Positions 7,042 through 14,006 of a DNA stretch of 25,940 nucleotides are shown piece by piece. The position numbers and the translations under genes were made by a program. A model generated the notes under the pieces. That model worked only from the letters and a program-made list of their open reading frames with translations. It was not told the DNA's origin and made no database searches. Source of the DNA: DASRSS01 sp035765515. GTDB lineage: Bacteria; Actinomycetota; Actinomycetes; Mycobacteriales; Jatrophihabitantaceae. The DNA lies in assembly GCA_035765515.1 (NCBI GenBank), contig DASTXN010000033.1, forward strand, positions 1 through 25,940, read 5' to 3'. The number at the start of each line of letters is the position of its first letter. The stretch's first letter is position 1.

Positions 7042-8058
7042 ATGGAATTTCGATACCTCGGCAACTCCGGCATGCAGATCTCCGAGATCACCTACGGCAA
7101 CTGGCTGACGCACGGTTCGCAGGTCGAGAACGACGTCGCGACGCAGTGCGTCCGCGCCGCACTCGACTGCGAAATCACGACATTCGACACCGCCGACGTC
7201 TACGCCAACGGGCGTGCCGAGGAGGTGCTCGGGGCTGCCCTGAAGGGCGAGCGCCGGCAGTCGCTGGAGGTGTTCACCAAGGTCTACTGGCCGGTCGGGC
7301 CGGACCCGAAGGGCAAGAACGACACCGGCCTGTCCCGCAAGCACATTCTCGAAGGCATCGACGGATCGCTGCGCCGGCTGCAGATGGACTACGTCGACCT
7401 GTACCAGGCGCACCGGTACGACTCGTTCACGCCGCTCGAGGAGACGATGCAGGCGTTTGCCGACGTGGTGCGCGCGGGCAAGGCGCTCTACATCGGGGTC
7501 AGCGAGTGGACGGCCGAACAGATCCGCGCCGCCCACGACCTGGCCACGCAACTGGGCGTGCCGCTGGTCTCCAGCCAGCCGCAGTACTCGATGCTCTGGC
7601 GGATCATCGAGGACGAGGTCGTGCCCACGTCCAAGGAGCTGGGCATCGGTCAGATCGTCTGGTCGCCCATCGCGCAGGGCGTGCTGACCGGCAAGTACCA
7701 GCCGGGCCAGCAGCCGCCGGAGGGTTCGCGCGCAACCGACGACAAGGGCGGCGCGAACATGATCAAGCGCTGGATGTCCGACGACGTGCTCACGCGCGTG
7801 CAGCAGCTGCGCCCGGTCGCCGACGACCTCGGCCTGACGATGGCCCAGCTGGCCGTCGCCTGGGTGCTGCAGAACGACAACGTGTCGGCAGCCCTGGTCG
7901 GTGCGTCTCGGCCGGAACAGGTCGTCGAGAACGTCAAGGCTGCCGGGGTGCGTATCCCGGACGAGGCGATGAAGCGCATCGACGACGCGCTCGGCGACGT
8001 GGTCACGCGCGACCCGGCCGTCGTCGCCAAGTCGACGCCGGCGGCCCGCGCGATCTGA
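7042..8058 (+). CDS. aldo/keto reductase
   Basis: This 338-aa NADP(H)-dependent aldo/keto reductase is of the Kv-beta/YghZ-like branch. It is a cytosolic TIM barrel that reduces aldehydes and ketones. The catalytic tetrad is visible: D49 and Y54 in FDTADVY, K80 in VFTKVYW, and H124 in YQAHRYD. The cofactor-binding C-terminal part contains WSPIAQGVLTGKY and the ALVGASRPEQVVENV segment that contacts the NADP phosphate in related enzymes. Length is normal. The ATG at 7042 gives the expected N-terminus (MEFRYLGNSGMQISEITYG) and seems leaderless. The gene is single, flanked by a divergent small gene and a convergent chemotaxis operon whose last stop lies 13 bases away. The physiological substrate cannot be inferred. 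Confidence 0.95.
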   Translation: MEFRYLGNSGMQISEITYGNWLTHGSQVENDVATQCVRAALDCEITTFDTADVYANGRAEEVLGAALKGERRQSLEVFTKVYWPVGPDPKGKNDTGLSRKHILEGIDGSLRRLQMDYVDLYQAHRYDSFTPLEETMQAFADVVRAGKALYIGVSEWTAEQIRAAHDLATQLGVPLVSSQPQYSMLWRIIEDEVVPTSKELGIGQIVWSPIAQGVLTGKYQPGQQPPEGSRATDDKGGANMIKRWMSDDVLTRVQQLRPVADDLGLTMAQLAVAWVLQNDNVSAALVGASRPEQVVENVKAAGVRIPDEAMKRIDDALGDVVTRDPAVVAKSTPAARAI

Positions 8059-8071
8059 TCCGAGGGGGCGG

Positions 8072-8548
8072 TCAGGGGCGCATCGAGACCGCGAGCCGGC
8101 CGCGGCCGTAGCCGGGAACGTCCAGCTCGAGATCGATGCGCTGGCCGAGCGCGTACAGCAGCTGGGTCTCCTGGTCCGGAGCGGCCGCGGCCGGGCAGTA
8201 CGTGGTCTGCAGCCGCAGGTGCGGGTTGCCGGGGATCTGGAAGACCGAGGCGAGCACATTGCTGACCTCGCCGAGATTCTCCTGCATGTTCTCCGGCACG
8301 TAGCGCTCCTCAACCGCGTCCTCGGCGCCGCCGCGCGGCAGCAGCCCGACGGCGGCCCCGACGAACGCAGCGGCTGGCAGGTCCCAGCCCGCGACCGCGC
8401 GCAGTACGTTGCCGTCGTCGACGTAGGCCGCGAGCACCCCGCCGACCATGTCGACCGAAGCCATCGGGTCGCTGGGAGCGATCTCGACGTCACGGCCGAG
8501 CAGCCCGTCGAGTACGTCCTTGATCAGTTTTACCGGCGGCAGTGCCAT
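8072..8548 (-). CDS. divergent CheX/CheC-like protein, last gene of the chemotaxis operon
   Basis: This 158-aa protein would be a plain hypothetical by strong similarity. I read it as a divergent CheX/CheC-family member. The segment ENLGEVSNVLASVF matches the CheX active-site helix in the same operon (DALGEIANMVGG), preserving the E-x2-N pair that acts on phospho-CheY. The position four before the Glu is Glu instead of Ser or Asp. Preceding GGVLAAYVDDGN...DLPAAAFVGAAVGL parallels CheX AGCLIAWVSIGG...SDAAARSIATDM, and both end in two beta-strands. There is one such signature, as in CheX. It lies 48 bp after the second cheY and ends the operon. A role as phosphatase or a phosphorylation-state binding partner is inference. 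ATG 8548 was chosen, preceded by GGTGAG. Confidence 0.75.
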   Translation of the reverse strand: MALPPVKLIKDVLDGLLGRDVEIAPSDPMASVDMVGGVLAAYVDDGNVLRAVAGWDLPAAAFVGAAVGLLPRGGAEDAVEERYVPENMQENLGEVSNVLASVFQIPGNPHLRLQTTYCPAAAAPDQETQLLYALGQRIDLELDVPGYGRGRLAVSMRP

Positions 8549-8596
8549 CTGCTTATCTCACCATCCTGGTGCGTTCGGTCTCGGTGCCTGTACCCG

Positions 8597-8959
8597 CTAA
8601 GCGACGAATTGTTCCAGAACGTCACGGAACGTATCGGCGGTGAACGGCTTCGCGATCAGGAACGCGGCGCCGGCAGCGGCCGCCTCCGCGCGCATCTCCT
8701 CCGACCCCTCGGACGTCACGAAACCGAACGTGACGGCCGAGCCGGCCGCGCGGATCGCGCGCAGCGACTCGATGCCCGTCATCTCGGGCATGTTCCAGTC
8801 GGACAGGACCAGGTCCGGACTCTCGCTCATCGTCGTCTCGTACGCCTGGCGACCGTCGGCCGCCTCGATGATTTCCTCGCAGTCGAAGCCCGCCTGGCGC
8901 AGCGTGCGCACCACGATGCGGCGCATCACCATCGAGTCATCGGCAACCAGAACCCTCAT
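8597..8959 (-). CDS. cheY: CheY-type single-domain response regulator (second cheY)
   Basis: This 120-aa stand-alone receiver domain has acidic pair D7-D8, phospho-acceptor D54 in LSDWNMPEM, T82 in GFVTSEG and K104 in IAKPFT, all conserved. It is cytosolic. It should receive phosphate from CheA and either bind the flagellar switch or act as a phosphate sink. Its ATG shares one base with the cheX stop (TAATG), so its translation is tied to cheX. The sequence differs clearly from the other CheY in this operon (9449-9832), so they are not recent duplicates. Confidence 0.95.
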   Translation of the reverse strand: MRVLVADDSMVMRRIVVRTLRQAGFDCEEIIEAADGRQAYETTMSESPDLVLSDWNMPEMTGIESLRAIRAAGSAVTFGFVTSEGSEEMRAEAAAAGAAFLIAKPFTADTFRDVLEQFVA

Positions 8960-9447
8960 TACTTCCCTCCACCGTTACCCGGCTGCCGTTCCCACAGCGA
9001 GAACTCCAGCAGCTCGTCCTTCCAATGTGCTTGCACGGTCACGAGCCGGCACGTCTCGGGGCTCACCAGCGCCGCGGCGTCGAGCACCACCTGCGGCAGC
9101 GAGAGCACCGCGTTTGCGCCGACCATGCCCTTGACGCTGCCGCCGACCATGTTCGCGATCTCGCCGAGCGCATCGGCGACCTCCGCGGTCGTCACCTCCG
9201 AGTCGTCCAGCTGGAACATGTCGGTGGCGATCGAGCGGGCGGCGGCATCGCTGCAGACCACGGACAGGTGGCCCGTCCAGTCGCCGCCGATCGACACCCA
9301 GGCGATCAGGCAGCCGGCGTACGGACGCGTCACGTCCGGCTCCGGCACAACGATCAGTTCGCCCTCGAGGAACGAGGCCCAGACCTGGTCGACGATCTCG
9401 GCCAGTTCGGGCGCGCTCGGCAGCACGGCAGTCATTGCTTCGGTCAT
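8959..9447 (-). CDS. cheX: CheX, CheY-P phosphatase
   Basis: This 162-aa protein belongs to the CheC/CheX/FliY phosphatase family, which speeds dephosphorylation of CheY-P and so ends the signal. The single active-site helix is DALGEIANMVGGSVKGMVG near residues 97-115, with the D-x3-E-x2-N pattern; the Glu and Asn are the catalytic pair. One signature instead of two favours CheX over CheC. A CheZ gene was not found, consistent with CheX serving as the phosphatase. ATG 9447 has GGAG seven bases upstream and follows the preceding cheY stop by one base. A second ATG four codons on is less well placed. The gene is sandwiched between two cheY genes. Confidence 0.92.
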   Translation of the reverse strand: MTEAMTAVLPSAPELAEIVDQVWASFLEGELIVVPEPDVTRPYAGCLIAWVSIGGDWTGHLSVVCSDAAARSIATDMFQLDDSEVTTAEVADALGEIANMVGGSVKGMVGANAVLSLPQVVLDAAALVSPETCRLVTVQAHWKDELLEFSLWERQPGNGGGK

Positions 9448-9448
9448 C

Positions 9449-9832
9449 TCAAACTCCTGCCGTCAGGCCGAGGATTTCCAGCTTCTCCGCCACCGCATCC
9501 GGGGTGAACGGCTTGATCAGGTATTCGTGAGCGCCCGCGGCGAGCGCCCGCACGATCTGGCTCTGCTCGCTCTCGGTGGTCACCATGAGCAGGGTCAGCC
9601 GCGAGTACCGCGGGTCGGAACGGACGGCCTGGATGAACTCCAGCCCGTTCATCTCCGGCATGTTCCAGTCGATCAGCGCCACGTCGGGCACCTGCTCGGC
9701 GGCGTTCAGCTTGTCGAGGGCATCGCGGCCGTTGACGGCCTCGTCCACCTCGAATCCCAATTTCGTCACGATGCGGCGCAGGATCATCCGCATCGCCGAC
9801 GAGTCGTCGATGACGATCGCGTGCACAGTCAT
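9449..9832 (-). CDS. cheY: CheY-type single-domain response regulator (first cheY)
   Basis: This 127-aa receiver domain has D9-D10, phospho-acceptor D55 in LIDWNMPEMNG, T85 in MVTTES and K107 in LIKPFT. The open frame continues upstream into cheR, but ATG 9832 gives a proper receiver N-terminus (MTVHAIVIDDSSAMR). That ATG overlaps the cheR TGA as ATGA, a standard coupling junction. It is the cytosolic output of CheA. The pairing with CheX one base downstream suggests this is the main CheX substrate, but either CheY could be. Confidence 0.95.
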   Translation of the reverse strand: MTVHAIVIDDSSAMRMILRRIVTKLGFEVDEAVNGRDALDKLNAAEQVPDVALIDWNMPEMNGLEFIQAVRSDPRYSRLTLLMVTTESEQSQIVRALAAGAHEYLIKPFTPDAVAEKLEILGLTAGV

Positions 9833-10674
9833 GCCCTTCTGGTCAGTTCTAGGGGCGCCTCGGCAGAGGCGCGGTAAGCGGTGAGCCCGCCGAGGCGGGT
9901 GTGTTCGAACTCCTCGTCGATACCTCGGGTGGTCTCGGCCGTGCCCAGGATCAGCCAGCCGTCCGACGCCATCGTCTGGCGGACGCGGCGCAGGATGGTC
10001 TGCTTGGTGGGCAGGTCGAAGTAGATGAGCACGTTGCGCAGGAACACCACGTCGAATCGCGGCAGACCGGAGAACGGTGCCGCGAGGTTCAACTCGCGGA
10101 AGCTCACGCTGCGCTGCAGCTGCGGATCGACCTGCCACGCGGTCCCCGTCCGCTGGAAGAAGCGGACCAGATTCCGCGCCGGCAGGCCGCGGTTCATCTC
10201 CATCTGCGTGTATCGGCCGGCTCGCGCCTGCGCCAGCACCGCCCGGGAGATGTCCGTGCCCACGATCTCGAACTTGCGCGAGATTCCAAGCTCCTCGGTG
10301 AGCAGCATCGCGAGGCTGTACGCCTCCTGTCCGGTGGATGCCGCCGCCGACCAGATCCGCAGCGGCTGGTAGGCCGGGCGCGTCTCGAGCAGGCGCGGCA
10401 ACAGCTCCTTGCGGAATCCCTCGAACACGGCTGCATCGCGGAACCAGGACGTCTCGTTCGTGGTCAGCGCCTCCACGATCGCCCAGCGCTGCTCCCGGTT
10501 GGCGGGCTGCTGCGCATGCCGGATGTACTGGCCGATGTCGGTCTGCCCGGCCGCGCGCGCGAGCGGCAACAACCGTGCCTCGACCAGGTACTCCTTGCCC
10601 GGCTCGAGCACGATGGCAGCCTCGCGGCGGACGAGATCGGCCACGTAGTTGAACTCGGTGCTTGCGATTGCCAT
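9829..10674 (-). CDS. cheR: CheR, chemoreceptor glutamate methyltransferase
   Basis: This 281-aa SAM-dependent O-methyltransferase adds methyl groups to glutamates of the chemoreceptor during adaptation. It shows the N-terminal CheR helical domain, then NETSWFRD, the SAM-binding loop LRIWSAAASTGQEAYSLAML, EIVGTDIS and FLRNVLIYFD, all typical. The frame is open further upstream, but ATG 10674 (MAIASTEFNYVADLVRREA) shares its A with the cheB TGA (TGATG) and gives the normal length. Its end overlaps the next cheY start (ATGA). The receptor in this operon has no C-terminal pentapeptide tether, so CheR presumably binds the receptor methylation helices directly. Confidence 0.95.
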   Translation of the reverse strand: MAIASTEFNYVADLVRREAAIVLEPGKEYLVEARLLPLARAAGQTDIGQYIRHAQQPANREQRWAIVEALTTNETSWFRDAAVFEGFRKELLPRLLETRPAYQPLRIWSAAASTGQEAYSLAMLLTEELGISRKFEIVGTDISRAVLAQARAGRYTQMEMNRGLPARNLVRFFQRTGTAWQVDPQLQRSVSFRELNLAAPFSGLPRFDVVFLRNVLIYFDLPTKQTILRRVRQTMASDGWLILGTAETTRGIDEEFEHTRLGGLTAYRASAEAPLELTRRA

Positions 10675-11771
10675 CAGCTGGCGACCTCCGTGACGCGAGC
10701 GCCCCGCGGTTCGGTCAGCTTGCTCGATAGGTATTGCCCGATCGCGGGCAGTGGCAGCACGGTGTCGGCGAGGCCGGCCTCGGTCACCGCACCCGGCATG
10801 CCCCACACGACGGACGTGGGTTGATCCTGCGCAACGACCAGCGAGCCCGTCGCGCCGACGCGTTCGCAGCCCTGGCGACCGTCGTGCCCCATACCGGTCA
10901 GCACCACGGCGACCGCGCTGCCCGGATAGGCGACCGCGACCGAGCGGAACAGGACGTCGACCGACGGGCGCGAGTAGTTCTCCGGTTCGCGGTCGTGCAG
11001 GAAGGTGTACGTACCCGCACCGCGCCGCTGCACCTCCAGGTGCCGGCCGCCGGGTGCGATGTAGACGACCCCCGGCGCGAGCAGCTGACCGTCCTCGGCC
11101 TCGACCACCGACGCCGGGCCGAGCCGGTCCAGCCGGTTGGCCAGCATGCTGGTGAACACCGGCGGCATGTGCTGGACGATGACGACCGGCACGTTCGGCC
11201 GCTCCGTCAACGAACCGAGCACCTTCGCCAGCGCGTCCGGGCCGCCGGTCGAGCTGCCGATGGCGACGATCTGCGGGGGCAGGTTGCTGCGCGTCCGCTT
11301 CGGCTTGCTGGCCGCCGCCGGAGCCGAGGCAGGCGTCTGCGACGCCACCGGCGGACGGGACGGCATCCGGCGGGCCGTGAGCGCACGCACCCGCGGGATG
11401 AGCTGGTCGCGCACCTCGCCGAGCGACTCGGTCAGGCTCAGCGAGTTGGTCGGCTTGGTGATGTAGTCACTCGCGCCGGCCTCGAGTGCGTCGAGCGTCG
11501 CCGCCGCGCCATCCTTGGTAAGCGTCGAGAACATGATCACCGGCAGGCGCGGGTGACGGCGACGCAGTTCGCGCATCGCCGTCAGCCCGTCCATCACCGG
11601 CATCTCGATGTCGAGGGTGACGATGTCCGGCCGTAGCTCGTCGACCTTGGCGAGCGCCTGCTCACCGTTGACGGCCGTGCCGACCACCTGGATTCCGGGG
11701 GCCTCGGAGAGCACCCCGGTCACCAGGCGGCGGACAAGGGCGGAGTCATCCGCCACGAGCACCGAGATCAT
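10674..11771 (-). CDS. cheB: CheB, chemoreceptor methylesterase/deamidase with receiver domain
   Basis: This 365-aa protein joins an N-terminal receiver domain to a C-terminal CheB methylesterase. The receiver has D8-D9, phospho-acceptor D54 in TLDIEMPVMDG and K106 in YITKPT. The catalytic triad appears as S174 in IGSSTGGP, H201 in VQHMPP and D297 in TGMGHDG. A Pro/Ala-rich linker (about 136-165) separates the domains. Phosphorylation by CheA activates removal of receptor methyl groups, opposing CheR. The ATG at 11771 gives a full receiver (MISVLVADDSALVRR). The gap from the receptor gene is 35 bp and the stop is shared with the cheR start. Confidence 0.96.
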   Translation of the reverse strand: MISVLVADDSALVRRLVTGVLSEAPGIQVVGTAVNGEQALAKVDELRPDIVTLDIEMPVMDGLTAMRELRRRHPRLPVIMFSTLTKDGAAATLDALEAGASDYITKPTNSLSLTESLGEVRDQLIPRVRALTARRMPSRPPVASQTPASAPAAASKPKRTRSNLPPQIVAIGSSTGGPDALAKVLGSLTERPNVPVVIVQHMPPVFTSMLANRLDRLGPASVVEAEDGQLLAPGVVYIAPGGRHLEVQRRGAGTYTFLHDREPENYSRPSVDVLFRSVAVAYPGSAVAVVLTGMGHDGRQGCERVGATGSLVVAQDQPTSVVWGMPGAVTEAGLADTVLPLPAIGQYLSSKLTEPRGARVTEVAS

Positions 11772-11806
11772 GGTTCAGTCGTCCGTTCTGAGGTGTGGCC
11801 GGCCGG

Positions 11807-13462
11807 TCAGTAGACGAACGATGCGACCTGGGACCGCAGATCCGACGCCATCCGGCTGAGCTCGCTCACCGCAGCGTTCGACTGGGCGACAGCTTCGGTG
11901 GTTGACGACGCTGCCGTCGCAACTCCGCTGATGTTGGACGCGATCTCGCCGGTGCCGCTCGCGGCCTCGGCAACGTTGCGGCTCATCTCGTTCGTCGTCG
12001 CCGTCTGCTCCTCGACAGCCGAGGCGATCGTCAACTGGAAGTCGTTGATCGACGCGATGATCTGCGCGATCTCACCGATCGCCTCCACCGCACCGGCGGT
12101 GTCCGACTGGATGGCCTCGACCCGGCTGACGATGTCCTCGGTCGCCCGCGACGTCTCCTGCGCAAGCTCCTTGACCTCGTTCGCCACCACCGCGAAGCCC
12201 TTACCGGCCTCGCCGGCACGAGCCGCCTCGATCGTCGCGTTCAACGCCAGCAGGTTCGTCTGCGCCGCGATCGACGTGATCACCTTCACCACGTTGCCGA
12301 TCTCCTGCGACGACACACCCAGCTTCGACACTGTCGCGTTCGTGGTCTCCGCTGCAGAAACCGCCGTCGATGCGACCTTGGCAGCCTCATTCGCGTTCTG
12401 CGCGATCTCCCGGATCGACGCGTCCATCTGCTCGGACCCGGCAGCAACCGTCTGCACGTTCCGCGACACCTGCTCGGAGGACGCCGCGACCACACCGGCC
12501 TGCAGGCTCGTTTCCTCGGCTGCCGACGCGATCTGCACCGACGATGCCGACAGCTCCTCCGACGAGGACGCCACCGCCTCGGCCGAGGCGACCACGCTAG
12601 AGATCACGTCGCGGAAGTTTGCCTGCGCCGACTCCAGCGCCTGCGCCATCTGGCCCACCTCGTCGGTGCTGTGGACGTCCGAGGCGACCGTCAGGTCGCG
12701 GTTCGCCATCGCCTCGAGCGAGGCCTTCACGCGGTGCAGCGGACGACGGATCATGCGCGCGATGTAGAGGCTCAGACCGATCGCAACCAGCAGACCGAGG
12801 CCAAGCACCAGGAAGACCGTCACGATGCTCCCCGACGCCCGGTTCTTGGACGCCTTGGCGGTAGTGGCGAAGTACTGGACCCCGGCCGCGTCGGCGGCGT
12901 CCATCGAGTCGGCCATGGCACTCACGATGGGCGCGGCCTTGTCGTTGTACGCCTTCTCGAACGCCGTCAGGTCGTTCGCCTTGGCCAGTGGCAGCAGCGT
13001 GTTGTCGCGGACGTCGGTGAACCCGGCCCAGGCCTTCTTGAAGTCGCTCCAGAACGGGTAGATGCTCATCGTCGAGTCGACCTTGGCGATCGCGCCGTTG
13101 ATGATGTCGTCGCTGTCGGACATATCCTTGATCCAGGCCGCCTTGCCCGCTGCCGACGGTGTCGCGGCAACCGCGTCGATCTCCAGGCGCGCCTTGAGCT
13201 CCTCCTGGTGGATCGCTTGCACCGGCTCGGCAATGTTGTTCTGGGTGGCCGCCAGCGCGGTGATATCGCTTCCCGCCTTCGACAGCGCATTCGCAGCGAC
13301 CACCGTGCTGACGATCGCGACCGCCGCGAGCAGCCCCACCGCGAACAGCAGCTTGGTGCGGATGCCGCGGTTCGCGAACCAACGGCCGACGACGGCGAAC
13401 CGTCCCGACATGGACGGGGCCGCGACCGCGACCTGCGGCGGCGACATCGTGAGCGTTGACAT
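11807..13462 (-). CDS. methyl-accepting chemotaxis protein
   Basis: This 551-aa inner-membrane chemoreceptor has TM1 at about 38-58, a short extracytoplasmic four-helix-type sensor of about 150 residues, TM2 at about 211-234, HAMP at about 235-290 and a signalling coiled coil to the C-terminus. The hairpin tip is canonical: AAQTNLLALNATIEAARAG followed by GKGFAVVANEVKELA. The methylation helices are rich in Glu, Gln and Ala. The end (SFVY) lacks the CheR-binding pentapeptide. The ligand is unknown. It lies in the middle of the operon behind a 124-bp gap, the largest in the cluster, which holds a possible motility-sigma promoter. ATG 13462 has AAAGG about nine bases upstream. Confidence 0.95.
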   Translation of the reverse strand: MSTLTMSPPQVAVAAPSMSGRFAVVGRWFANRGIRTKLLFAVGLLAAVAIVSTVVAANALSKAGSDITALAATQNNIAEPVQAIHQEELKARLEIDAVAATPSAAGKAAWIKDMSDSDDIINGAIAKVDSTMSIYPFWSDFKKAWAGFTDVRDNTLLPLAKANDLTAFEKAYNDKAAPIVSAMADSMDAADAAGVQYFATTAKASKNRASGSIVTVFLVLGLGLLVAIGLSLYIARMIRRPLHRVKASLEAMANRDLTVASDVHSTDEVGQMAQALESAQANFRDVISSVVASAEAVASSSEELSASSVQIASAAEETSLQAGVVAASSEQVSRNVQTVAAGSEQMDASIREIAQNANEAAKVASTAVSAAETTNATVSKLGVSSQEIGNVVKVITSIAAQTNLLALNATIEAARAGEAGKGFAVVANEVKELAQETSRATEDIVSRVEAIQSDTAGAVEAIGEIAQIIASINDFQLTIASAVEEQTATTNEMSRNVAEAASGTGEIASNISGVATAASSTTEAVAQSNAAVSELSRMASDLRSQVASFVY

Positions 13463-13496
13463 TGATCGACCTTTCAGTTGAAACTGCGCTCACGTT

Positions 13497-13504
13497 TTAT
13501 CGGC
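13497..13504 (-). promoter_or_regulatory. GCCGATAA box, possible WhiG/FliA-type -10 for the receptor gene
   Basis: The minus strand reads GCCGATAA, identical to the -10 of the FliA/WhiG motility-sporulation sigma family. It lies about 35 bases before the receptor ATG, leaving a leader of about 28 bases with the ribosome site. The TAAA -35 expected 15 bases upstream is only TCAC (two of four). The box is intergenic in an unusually AT-rich spot. Confidence 0.35.
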
Positions 13505-13586
13505 GATGAGCATGGCATTGTGAGGAGGCTTCCGCCGCCTTGCGGCCGGTCGTCTGCCCGTGATTGTTGGTTGTGCGGCTGTGCTT

Positions 13587-14006
13587 TCAGGCGGCCACTG
13601 CGGTGTCGACGTCCAGACCGAGAAGCAGTTGACCCTCGAGCTTGTAGGCGCCGACCACGAGTTCGCGGACGGTGCCGGTGAGCGTGTCCGGCGGCGGCTC
13701 GAACTGGTCGTCGCTGACGTCCACGACGCCGCCGATGCGGTCGACAAGGAGCGCGATCGACTCGCCGGCCACGAGGACGACAACCAGCATCGGCTGGCTC
13801 TCGCCGTTGCGCGTGCGCAGCTGCAGCCGTTCGCGGAGATCGACCGTCGTCACGACCTGGCCGCGCAGGTTGATCAGCCCGGCCACGGTCGGCGGCGCGA
13901 GCGGCACGCTGGTGATGGCCTGCTGGCGCAGCACCTCACGGACGCGCTCGACCTCGATCCCGTAGAGGCCGTTGCCCAGCCAGAACGTCGCGTACTGCTT
14001 GGTCAT
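13587..14006 (-). CDS. cheW: CheW, chemotaxis coupling protein
   Basis: This 139-aa single CheW domain (SH3-like double beta-barrel) links the receptor tip to CheA in the signalling array. Family features are GIEVERVREVLRQQAIT, LINLRGQVVTTVDLRERL with the conserved Arg-Gly turn, and IALLVDRIGGVVDV. The ATG at 14006 overlaps the CheA TGA (ATGA), so CheA and CheW are made in step. Normal length. The 124-bp region after it, before the receptor gene, contains no ORF of note. Confidence 0.96.
   Translation of the reverse strand: MTKQYATFWLGNGLYGIEVERVREVLRQQAITSVPLAPPTVAGLINLRGQVVTTVDLRERLQLRTRNGESQPMLVVVLVAGESIALLVDRIGGVVDVSDDQFEPPPDTLTGTVRELVVGAYKLEGQLLLGLDVDTAVAA

Noticed and set aside
13529..13557. 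GC-rich hairpin between cheW and the receptor gene as a terminator
   Set aside because: The stem is only about five base pairs with a three-base loop and no T-tract, too weak to call.
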